Shown: piece after piece, positions 31,795 to 43,300 of the stretch
Layout of the letters: every line of letters begins with the position of its first letter
How positions within the stretch are numbered: the stretch's first letter is position 1
From: Leptidea sinapis
Lineage: Eukaryota > Arthropoda > Insecta > Lepidoptera > Pieridae
DNA length: 64,000 bases
Assembly (NCBI RefSeq): GCF_905404315.1
Contig: NC_066312.1
Location: 10,837,001 to 10,901,000, forward strand
Reading direction: 5' to 3'
The notes under the pieces: model-generated
The model's input: the letters and a program-made list of their open reading frames with translations, nothing else
Told to the model about the DNA's origin: nothing
Database searches by the model: none
Translations under genes and position numbers: made by a program

Positions 31795-32391
31795 CGAACA
31801 ATCTGAGCGATTACGAATCTGCGATTTTTGAAAATAGAGCACGGCAGTACTTCAACCCTGCCCACATTCTACCACAGTCCGGCCACACATGGAGTATTGC
31901 TGCCATCTCTGGTCTAGCGCACAACAGTATAAGCTCGAATCATTTGACCGCGTGCAATGCAGAGCAGCTCGAATTATCGGGCACCCAGCGCTTTGTGAAC
32001 GGCTCGAGCACCTGACGTTGCGTCGTCGCTTCATTGTGTGTCTTCTATCGCATTTATCACGGGAATGTTCCGAAGAGCTGTTTCATCTGATTCCTGCCGC
32101 CGAATTCCACCTTCCCACGACACGCCACAATTAGGATAGGTATCATCCCCACCATGTGGATGTGTTGCGTTTTCAAGGAACTTTCTTCAACGTACAACAA
32201 AGCTGTGGAATGAGTTTCCTTGTGCGGTGTTTCCGGGAGGATACAACTTAAAAAAAAATGCATACACCTTCCTTAAAAGCCGGCAACGCTCCTGTATTTC
32301 CTTTAGTGTTGCGGGAGAATGTGGGCGGCGTTGATCACGTAATACCAGGTGAACTTTACGCTCGTTTGTCCTCCTTTACCGTAAAAAAAAA
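31795..32391 (+). mobile_element. Jockey/CR1-type LINE 3' end, plus orientation
   Basis: Frame 31889-32134 reads MEYCCHLWSSAQQYKLESFD, RVQCRAARIIGHPALCERL, a decayed block, then CSEELFHLIPAAEFH. This is the C-terminal part of a LINE reverse transcriptase well known from lepidopteran genomes. Later frames give a LWNEF.CAVFPGGYNL-like piece and SRQRSCISF. It ends in an A-run at about 32383-32391. Frameshifted and dead. Confidence 0.8.
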
Positions 32392-35300
32392 GTTGAAAGA
32401 ATTAGTTGCCGCTTAAGCTTAAGCTATAGGGTCAAAAAATTAAAAACTCACGATGTTCTAGTTTATATATTTATTCAGACAACGGTATGCTGCGACAATA
32501 ACGAACTTAAATTATTGAAACGTTATACAACACTACATTATATAACATATTACATAACCTGCTACTGAATGAGTTTCATTTTGGATACTGCCAAGTACAG
32601 ATAGAACGATTTTGACATTTAGCATCAAATTGTACTCAAGGTTTAACGAGTAACGAGTCATTAAGTTAGGAGTAAATCGTGCGTTTCTGATGCCCGAATA
32701 AAGTAGAGATAAGCTTATCAGATAACATGTCAAAACCATTGAATTTTGTAATAAACTACAATTGTAATTTATAGAATAAATACTTGTTATATTATTCGGA
32801 CATTGATTACATACAACATCTAGTACATTTATATTATCAGCATAACTACTACTTATAGTAACTAAACATCTTTGATCTCGCGAAACACATGTAGATGTAT
32901 ATCTACGTGCTGTTTTTATGTATCTACATAAAATCATAACATAATTAGAGGAACATAAGCAAATGGGAAACGAAATGTAATCATTATAACAATTCAATGA
33001 TTATAACGTGCCATACAGCAAAGAGTATAACACACTATACCATGACATTTTGTAAATGAGTTTATTTTTGTAATTCTTATTTTTTAACGCTCACGTCAAT
33101 AATAAATTACACTAATAACAGACGGTTAAACCTTCAATTCAAGGTCAGAAATAAGAAATCGAATAATATAATAAAGTCTCGTTCAAAATCTTTTTCTTTG
33201 GACTAGACTGCATTCGTATTAAATTGTGGATGATGTTCTAATTCTGTGGCTTTTTAAAGGCTTATGGACTTGAGATAACTGACCAGGACTTTATTCGTAA
33301 ATCTTGTATTATTTTTCCAAAATCGACAGACAAAGCTGCGTTTAATTTGGATAGTTAGAATCTATGTTTACGTTGTCATCTCACAAAATATAGAATAAGA
33401 ATTACAAAAATAACTGCTGTACAAAACTGAATAAATGTTTAAAATGACACTATACTGACGTAAACTAGTGATGGATGTAATAATCATAATAATCGAGATT
33501 AATACCGTCTGAAGCCGACAGTGTAGAGCTACTTATTAACTAAATAGTTAAATACTTCCATTGACAGTTTAATAAAGATGCACTAATAGGTACAAGATCT
33601 ATAAACAAGAATACTTTGAGCCCACGGCGTGGTTGCGGTACGAAAATACTTTTAACTAAAAATAAATAACATTGTACAGAAACCGCAAGCCTAGACAAAT
33701 AAAAGGGAATACAATTTTGTTCTTTACATCAATTTTTTATTTAAAGTAGTATCACAATAAAACGAAACTTCAATTGGAACAATGTCATGCTACTAACACA
33801 CTAGTGTGTGTTAAAACATCTATCAGAAAATGATATATATAACATATAGTTAATAGTTATATCATAAGGGTGCCCAGTATCTGTTCGAAGCTCGTCGAAA
33901 CCGGGTACACAACTACAGTTAGACATATTTGCTTAACTATCACGAAAATTAATATTTTCCTTATATACTCGTATAATGACATAATGTGCGAATCGAAATG
34001 TGATTCATCCGACACAATAAATAATATAATCTTTAATACACTACAAAACCATTGAATGTGACGCCAACGAAGAACACGACTTCAAACGAATGGCACATTT
34101 GCATGTTTGCATTGTTGTATTTTTTTTTAAATTAAATATAATTAATTTTGACTCCGAATAATGCTCTAACGCTTGCCAGTCAGGGTATAACCACATCGGC
34201 CAAATATATAAATTTGTATATTTTTTTTATTATATAATAGTCATATGTATTTAATTTTATATAATTTTGAATTTCTTTATTCTAAATTTTATAGTAACGT
34301 TTCATGCGGTCTATGGCAGTAGCATGGCTTGATCACTTTCATTTTTTAAATACGTGATTTATAATTCATGTTGCAGTTCACAGCAACGAGGTGTGATGCC
34401 GCGGAGGCGCAGGAACATGTCACTGCCATTGGCCGCGTATTGCCGATCATCGCTGCACCCGTCCCAACACTAAATGTGGTCAAACAATTTGGAAGGCACT
34501 TTCTACTTTTTTTTTCAAAAATTTAAATTTAGTTTTTGAACACATTAGCCTAGACTTATAATAATAGAAAATATGCGTAGTAACATTTACCAAAATTACG
34601 CATTTCACCTGAAAAGTATAGGCCGTATATAACATTTTTTTATCTACATTAACGATTTCCAAAAAGATAGCCAAAACTTTCAACACTAGATTCGTATCGA
34701 GAATGTTAATTTTTTATAATTAAATTTGGTCTTTTTATATACATACAATTTTTCCAACTTAAACCGAAAGAGTTTATCAAATTCCGAATAATAGTGAGAT
34801 ATCAAGGCCACTTAGATTCTTATTTTTATATATAATTTCAAACATTCAGCGACGAGGCTCGCGCGGGCGAAGCCCCGCCGAAGCTGATCCAGCCTCTGCG
34901 GCGCTTCGCCCTTCCCAACGTTCATTTACAAATTTATGATACGCCAACTAATAACTTGCCAAAAATATATTTTTATGGTATACCCTTGCGGCAAGAAAGT
35001 CCATATAATATATTAACAATTTTTCCCGCCGAAAATATAAATCGAAACGATTTCTCAAGCTGCGTAGAGAAGGTGGTAATAAATTAAATTTGTACAAATA
35101 CACCTTAAAGTATGTTGTGATCTTCTCGCAGGCGTCGTGGACTCATGTCAGAGACCAGCGTCTTGTCACCCACATAGCGTCGCTTTCCACACTGGTACGG
35201 TTACACAACTAACCTAAGTCTCAAAATGTATAAATATAACTACGAAATAGTCGACACAGCAATTATTAGCGAACGTTACTCGGTGTTGGGTTACATTCTG

Positions 35301-36200
35301 AGTGTCCACTGGCTTGCGATACTATTCGTAGGTTTGGGGCATGCCGAGTCTTCCACACATTAACATATCGACACATCAATTACTATGCTTTTTTTGTATT
35401 TTTTTAATATTTATCGAGCGATGTTACATAGATCCACAATTAGCTTACAATTAAGTGAAGTAACGATACAATAACACAGACAGATAGCGGGTTGGAAGGT
35501 ACATATGTACTAGGTTATTACTGCGCTATATAGAGTTAATGTAAGGAGCTCGGACACGCCCCGTCTTATATAGCCTAACATTTGGAACAATCACTACTGG
35601 CTAAAAATACATCTATAATACATTTGGCGATCTCTAAATCTACTGTGATGTGTGCTATGTAGGTTTGTTGCGTCGCGTGTCAGCGGTACCGAGAACTGAC
35701 TCGAGACCGGAGCCAGCCGAGAGTAGATCTAAGCCCTAACTGCTAATATACGACTACAGAAAGAACGACTATTAGTGATAGAGTAGTCCCCGTCAATCTT
35801 ATAAGCCCCTCTGAACTGCGCTGTGATTCGCGCCAGTACAATTGAAACGGGGGACCGTCGCTACATTTATTTTATGCCCAATATTGGTTACTGCGGAGAG
35901 TGGCGTGTGATCATACGGATACTATAACTAAGGAATTGTGAAAGTACTCTAAGCTCTGAATGGGCCCTATTCCTACGTATCAAGTAGTACGATACATTAT
36001 CAAGCAATTACTACCAAATGTTATGAAGACTTGGTTACTTTTAATACAGAAATTTTGACACATGCACAGGCAATGTGCGTGTTGATTTTAAAATTATACT
36101 TTATGGGTATACCGAACAGTCTTAGATCGGGCCAAATATTTAAGAATTTGATATCCCTAGTTACTGATGGGTTGAATTTGGACTTAAGCTAACACATAAG

Positions 36201-36676
36201 AGATAATTATATCATTAATAGAAAGACAGCTGAACGAGCGGAGAGCGATGCTTAAACGTCTCATCTCACCCCTTATACTGCGTTCTTCGCCCGTTACTTT
36301 AATCTAATAACTAACAAAAACTATATTGCGCTTCTAGAGCACTGTAACTAAAGATTTGTCATAAAACAACAAGCAACCTATTGCACAGAGTGTTTAGTAG
36401 TGACTAAACGGGAAAATAAAGATTTTGAGTAAAAAAAGATCAAATTATTGCGTGGACGTGGCAATAAAGGCAAGATAATTACATCATTAATAGTAAGACT
36501 GATGAACGAGTGGAAAGCGGAGCCATACACATCTATTAGCGCATGTTGCTGCATGTTTCACTCGTTCATTTTAACCTAAATTAAAAAAAAGTAACTGCGC
36601 TTTGTGCGCATCGCAACTCAAGACCATACTTGATACAAACTTTGTAACAAAACAACAAGCAACTTATTGCACAGCA
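36201..36676 (-). repeat. bab: Diverged tandem duplication in probable bab 3' UTR
   Basis: Two copies, about 36201-36391 and 36473-36676. Both begin agataatta(t/c)atcattaatag, have a tgaacgag(c/t)gga block, and end acaacaagcaac(c/t)tattgcacag. They lie 170-660 bp downstream of the bab stop, so within the probable 3' UTR; spacing about 272 bp. Confidence 0.7.
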
Positions 36677-36859
36677 AGTCCACTTTGAATAAAAACTAAA
36701 TTAATACAGACACAAAGAAATCGTGTTTAAATCTATGTATCGCGAACAAATCGCTCAAAAGTAGCCATTCGAGTTTGGATTAGGCAAGAAGTATGGGAAG
36801 GCGGGCACCGGCGGCGCGGGAAGCGCAGGCAGCCTGGGGATGGTGCCCGCGGCCTGGCT

Positions 36860-37363
36860 TCAGATGTCCGCGCGAGGCTCTCCTGCCGGCTCCAGCTTGA
36901 CGGGCATTACCAGATCCTTGCCGTTCTTGGCGAGCGACATCGGGGTCTTCGGGGGGCCCATGTCAGTGATCTCCACATCGCGCTCGCGGTAGCGGTGGTC
37001 CGGGCGGGGAGAGACGAAGGGGCGGAATGGATCTACGGACTTAGGGGGCTCCAGCGCATGTCCAGGTGGTGCGGGCGAGCACAGCGGAGATTCCATGCCG
37101 GTAGAGAGGGGAGAGGGCAGGCGCGGCGACGGCAGGCGCGGCGAGGGTAGGCGGGGCGATTGCATGGGCAGAGGCGGCATCCCCAGGTGCGGAGGATGCT
37201 CCCCGGGCCGCTGGGCAGCCACCACCATGGTGCACATCTGGCGCCGCAGCCCATGAGCCACGGCCGCCACGGCAGCAGCAGCAGCCGCGTTGGGCGACAC
37301 TCCCCCCTCACGCCCGTTGCCGCATCCTACCGGGTAAGGACTCTGTCCCACCGTCAAACCATC
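36860..37363 (-). CDS. bab: bab terminal coding exon: low-complexity C-terminus
   Basis: 167 codons plus TGA (36862-36860). Acceptor ATTTCAG, starting DGLTVGQSPYPVGCGNGRE. It has an alanine run (NAAAAAAVAAVA), then a Pro-rich region with a five-residue repeat RLPSP four times (about residues 74-93 of the exon), and ends KLEPAGEPRADI. GC-rich, unlike the surrounding DNA. The coding microrepeat (15 bp unit) is a likely site of length variation. Confidence 0.9.
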   Translation of the reverse strand, partial: DGLTVGQSPYPVGCGNGREGGVSPNAAAAAAVAAVAHGLRRQMCTMVVAAQRPGEHPPHLGMPPLPMQSPRLPSPRLPSPRLPSPLSTGMESPLCSPAPPGHALEPPKSVDPFRPFVSPRPDHRYRERDVEITDMGPPKTPMSLAKNGKDLVMPVKLEPAGEPRADI

Positions 37364-40300
37364 CTGAAATCGATACATCGAAAATTACACAACTTTCCCA
37401 CCCGAGCTTCCATCAACACGAATATATAAAGGATTTTATTAAAAAAGTCTCAGGTCAAATCCTGTTTAAATACCGTGTTGATACAAGTGAGCGGATATTG
37501 CAATAAAATTTCAAAAACACATGCTGAAAACGAACAAACAATTACAATTGGTACGCTCGGCTCTCGCATAACAACGAGCATCGACTTGAACTTTAATAGC
37601 TTATAAATCCAAAGAACAAAAAGCAAATAGTCGAGAGCCGAACGGTATTCCAAGAAATCTTAATTAAATCTAACGCGATGAAAATCGCCAGTCAATTACA
37701 ATAATTAAAGTTCGCAAAGGCAGTTTCGCATTAGCACAACTGGAAGGTCATTAGATGGCAATCAAACGCGTGAACAATGGGTAACGTGTAATGGGTCCAT
37801 ACTGACCGTAATTTGGGGGTACACGGGCAGCACTTCCTCCTTGATGTGGTGAGCAGCGTGCGCCGCATGCGTGGCGTGAGAGTCACGGAAGACCACAGCC
37901 CTTATCACTCCGCGAATGTGTTCGTCTGGCCACACGCCCAACAAGATGCGTTGGGGCCGTCCACGACCCTTTGGTCTCAGATCTGCAACGACACACAATA
38001 GTAAAGCGTGAACAGATAGCGCACAATACTGCTAGATAAATTATTATGAGTACTTCCAGACTATGCGATAAGTTTTGATTATATAAGATTCAATTGATGA
38101 TAGAAAAGGAAGAAAATAAGTTGATCTATTTCTGTGCTTTACGTGCTGAAATTCATACAAGTTATTACTAAATGTTCACTTTTCACTTTTCTACACACTG
38201 ACATGAATTTATCTCATTGCTATGTGTAATAAAAGGCTCAAAATGGATTCCTTTAGAATTCTTTTTGATGTCATTTTCAATACTACCACCGCTTCGGAAA
38301 CAAATGGTGCTCTGAGAGAGAAAAAGCGGCGCAATAAACTCTCTTAGCATTCTTTTATGCACTCTTTTTAATAAAATATGCAATAAAATAAACTTAACGT
38401 GTGTAAAATTAGGTTCATATTATATATTTTGTATATTACAACGGATATGAATGAATGAAATGAATATTTTATATAAAATTTGTTTGTATATTGGGGTAAA
38501 CCACGAATCGCATCGGATAATCTGAAGGCGCTCTTGAGCTTTGTCGTCATATAAAAGATGACAGCGAACGAAAGCTAGATTAAAGTCTCCCATCTCTTCC
38601 ACTCGCATCACTACTCTTTCTCTTTCATTCCATAGCTTTCTTCTGCCGTCGTCTGTTACATGTGAACACGAGCCTTCGAGGTGTTTACCAAAAGACAAAT
38701 CATCCTGCATAATTGCTTGAAAAAAAAATTTTACGCAATCAATATTTGCTTCTTCCGCGGAATCTATTTTCATGGCAAGACTTGTGACATTGTCACATTC
38801 GTTAGACATCGCTTGTACCGATTTATTTTAAGAAAATAAAATGATAACAAGAACCACTGCGCTCTTTGGTAAACACCTCCTATTGAAAAACCTGAAAAAT
38901 GAATAAACTTTACAATATAATTATAAGAATAGATATATCTAGAAGATATTACATATAAATTACTTGCACATATCGCAGAGGCACAAAAAAAGATACTGTG
39001 GAAATCTTTTGCATTTTAACATAATAGTTAGAATGCAAAACATTTTAAAAGATAAAAATTTTGCAATAAGATATTTCGCAATGCTTACTATGAGTGTCGC
39101 AATTAATCTGTTAAAGAGTATCTGAGAAGATTTCTGATTTGCAAGTTTTAAGATATAGCACATCATGCATGATACATTGTCAGAAATCATTTGGTGTTTG
39201 TGGCAAATTAGGATATGTTTCAAATGTTTTATATAATATAAAATCTGTTGCATTCTGAAATACAACAAATATTAAAAAAAAACATATTGTAATTCAGTAC
39301 TGGATCACGAACAATTCAAATGTTGGTGGGTATTTATTAATATTATTTACGTCATACTAAAGCTTGAAAACATTTAACTATTGTTTTGGAAAATATAACT
39401 TTCTGAAAAATCCTTGACACTAGACTGCATACAAAAACTTGCACCTTGAAAACCGTATGAAAGATTTCTATAGATAACAAATTTTTGAGTAGTTTCAGGA
39501 ATTAAAACTGTTTATTATAGTAGAAGTATGATAGAAACATATAAATGTTCCTATGATTATAAAACAATATGTAATAAAATTAGTAGGACACATCACTGTC
39601 AATATGTTTATATCTTAGTGTTATAGCGCACGAACTTAGATTAAGGATCCGTTGTCCTAATTTGCCACAAAAAGCTATAAAAACTAATTTAGCTTAGACA
39701 TACCTGTACCGCCATCTGCACTGGGTCCCAACATGTTGTGGACGCGGTTGGCATAAAGAACGAAAGTCGGGTATGGTATGTCGTATTTGCGTGCCGCTTG
39801 TGAGAGGGACAGACCCTCTTTCAGCACCGAGAATATAGCCTCTGCCATGGTCTCTGGGCGCCAGGACTTCAGGGGTCCACGCTCGCGGAAGCGGAGGTTG
39901 TGCACCAAGCTCTGGTTGGTGTTCCAGCATTTCTGCCATATCGACTGAAGCTGATACTGGTAGGTGTCTACTGAAAATAAAATATAACAGTATTAGTACG
40001 ACACATTAAAATCATGCAAGGCTATTTGAAATGTAATAATCAGTTTTCAAAACTTTGATGATAATTAATGCAAAATATAAATAAACTTTTTATAATACCG
40101 AGACATTTCTGTTTGAAAAGATTTTGTCCCAAATTTTCAGGTATAATAATACATATCGACCAATAATTATAATTTGTAATTAAAAAGATATATTACTAAT
40201 GATTTTGGTATCCCAGTTATTTCGTTTATCAAGTGGGATATTTATTACCCACAAAAATTGATGTATTATATTACATGCCGGGCAAATGATACATTATTTA

Positions 40301-43300
40301 CTTATAAACATCATGGGGCTTAGTTTATGACCTGAAATATATAGATATTTCGGTTGGTAATCTGAAAACTAGGAGATTAGATACATTATATAAAATTTGA
40401 CTTGATCTTATCCACAGACAAAAATATCTACAGTAATAACATTACAGTAACTATTAAAATGAAATATTTTCGTGTCGTTATTCACGTCAGACATATTTCT
40501 GTACACTAGTTGAGAAATAGAATTAGATACAATAAAATGCTTCTGCCCCACTCATTTAATGCCTGAATAATATTACAAATACCAAATATTATCTTGTCGT
40601 TGTAGAGCCGTCACACAACAGATTTTTAACTCAAAACCACTTAGCAAAAATTCAGGCACATGTTTTATTTAACTTCTATGACAGTTTAATGGAATTCTTA
40701 GCAGAATGGACTCTCTATACTTGTCGCTATAAATAATAATAAATACACTTTCTTTAAGTCAAATCTTGAGAGAGAAATACAAATTTACGAAATTATGTTT
40801 ATAAATAAATAATTATGTATTCAAAAAATTTTTTTTAGGAAACTACTTTAAAAATATACGATATATATTTTTAGAGTAGTTGTTTAGTTTTATATAGAAT
40901 TTTGCGATTGTAGTAGAATCTCTGTCAGAAGAATAAAAAAATATTACGTCTAAACTTTAAAGATGTATAAAAATGGTTTGACAAGAATGGATGATTACTT
41001 CTACTAACGGAAAATTTCGATTTTTAGTATTGGAAGTCTTTGAGTCAAAAAAGGATGGGGTACGCGATATTCTCTAACTACGGAGGTTTACGATTTATTG
41101 AGATTGGACTTTAAGAATTGTATTAGTAGAACTGTTAGTAGTTTAACTCGTGAACCTTTCATTAAAACAGGATGATGACTTTGATAATAATGAATAAATT
41201 GAATTTACAAATAAAAGCTTTAATACTATTGATAGAAAGTCTACTTTACGCAGCATCACTTACAGAATCTAATCAGAGCTGACAAAGAAAGTAACAACAG
41301 AGGCCTTGTGTCTGTTTCTTGTGCCAACAAAACTGATGTTTTTAAATTTTGAGGTTTTTGAAGTCAATGACCCAAGTAAACACAGTTTTATTTTAATTTT
41401 TCTATTATCAATATAAAATAATAATAAAATAAATTATATGAAAATTTTAATGAGTTTTTGTCTTCATTTTTAATTTATTTTATATTAACGGAAATCATAA
41501 TAACATCTCTTTGAAAGAAAAGTGACAAATGACCTTTGTATGAATCACGCTTTTTTATTTGCTAACAGTCATAAGACCTGTTTAAATGATAAGCTCATAA
41601 TTATAGAAGAAAAAAAAATTATGACATAAAATGTTGGTACCCAAACAAATTGAAACACATCTTGTAATGCGCGAGATTAGACATATTATGTAAATTCTTT
41701 TAAAACTGAACTTTCAGTTCACTATTAAAATATATTTTGCATTATAATAAAGTTAAACTTACGACATAAAATACAAATAAAAATGTTGACAAGGTGCATA
41801 ATCTAAAATTGTATAATTCCTACATACTGACCTGATGTGCAACCTGTTGATTTAAAACGATAAAAATATTATTAATAAATAATACAATTAATGTATAAAT
41901 CAATGGTTTATTCAGTTTGTGTAATTACAATTAATAAAATATGTACTATTCTATTGTAATATACCAACAACCAACTGTTGACATTCAGAACTGATATTTT
42001 TGTGTTAATATGTATTACTATGTTATAAATATACTAAAAATTTAAGATGTAATAATTTAATCGGCGGTAAAATGTATACCTAAATTGGAATAAATTGTAC
42101 GTAAAGTTATCAATTAATTAATCATTGCTACTCTTCTCTAAACTAATTAATTTGCAAAGTTTTTTTAAGTCTCTAATATTTTTGCATGACCTATAAGATA
42201 CAGGATTGAGCTATTTGATTGGTTGATGATTTGCCATAAAATATGAAAATTTAAATTTTTATATGTTGGGTAAATATAATTTTGACGAAGGAAGACACCT
42301 TATATATATAGATATGTAACCATATTACATAAGTTAAACTAAAACTGGCATTGTGTGTCAGTTAAGTTCATAGGTTAAATATTTGTTGCAAGTAGTCTTA
42401 GGAACTAGCCCGTACATTAAATGCCAACTGTGAATCAAATTACTGAAAAACAATTAGCCAGGACGTTAAACGTTAAATAGCCATTTAGTTAAAATAGATA
42501 TTGATGAATGTGTAATGTTTGGTTAAATCATTATCGTATAAGCGGGGGGCAGCAATAGATCCTTTTCATTCGACTGCCGCAGATCTTATTCTGGTATGGT
42601 TGCTTAGGGAGGCACAATTTGTTCTTAAAGTTGTAGTGATAAGTGATCGACTCAGCATTACTTGCTCGGCGGGTGTTTTATCGCGGATGCGTTCTTTTAC
42701 GGGTCCGCAACCTTATAGATGGAGGGAGCTGAACAGACGAGAGTAGAAGGTCAGGCTTTTTCCTCCACCCACCTTAAGACGCCACTTAAAAGAGAGTTTA
42801 ATTCGGAAGTGGTTGCGTTTTTGGGAGCAGGCACCAGAACGGGTACCAGACTCACATTTGTGTTGAAAACTGGACGCTTCCCACAAAGGCTGTTATCCAA
42901 CTGGTGCAGGTTTTAGTCAGTCCAATTCTGACACACTGCCCCCTAGTGCGTTGAGGGCGCTTAGAGGTTTCTACATGTAAAAAATTAGTTCAGCTTAGGC
43001 TAGACTGTTTTATATTATGTGAGTTAACTTAATCGTAAACAACACAAAATAACATTTTTTTTTTCAAATTTTGAGATGGATTATTATTTATTTCGGTTTT
43101 TGGGGCTTAAGCGCTCCAGTTAAATAATAGTGAGGTAGGTTTGAATCACATGCATGCATAAGTCATACATCGTAAACGGACTAGCTTATAATAAGCCAAC
43201 TAGTTCAACGACGAGTGATACTACGATGAGTTAGTCGACTGGCCTAGACATCTAAATGTACGCCGGCATTATTAACGAGATAGCATTCCATTTTACTGGC

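Larger units (their letters stand above)
24729..36859. other. Convergent intergenic interval with ago and bab 3' UTRs
   Basis: Between the ago and bab stop codons. The first canonical AATAAA I see on + after the ago stop is 25769-25774, with another at 26090-26095, so the ago 3' UTR is probably about 1 kb or more. On the - side the bab 3' UTR probably covers at least 35-36.86 kb. Several GC-richer blocks (34376-34475, 34850-34920, 35120-35350, 35650-35720) stand out. In between lie mobile elements listed separately. No other protein gene is supportable. Confidence 0.55.
37983..39703 (-). other. bab intron between pipsqueak and AT-hook exons
   Basis: 1.7 kb. It contains a LINE 3' relic (38250-38395) and an unidentified open frame (38420-38809, -). 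Otherwise AT-rich with nothing recognised. Confidence 0.75.

Noticed and set aside
38420..38809. A second alternative exon of bab
   Set aside because: Joining the phase-1 pipsqueak exon to the acceptor at 38704 gives an immediate stop.
39694..39939. Second minus-strand frame over the bab pipsqueak exon
   Set aside because: It is a shifted reading of the true exon; the frame giving the pipsqueak domain is unambiguous.
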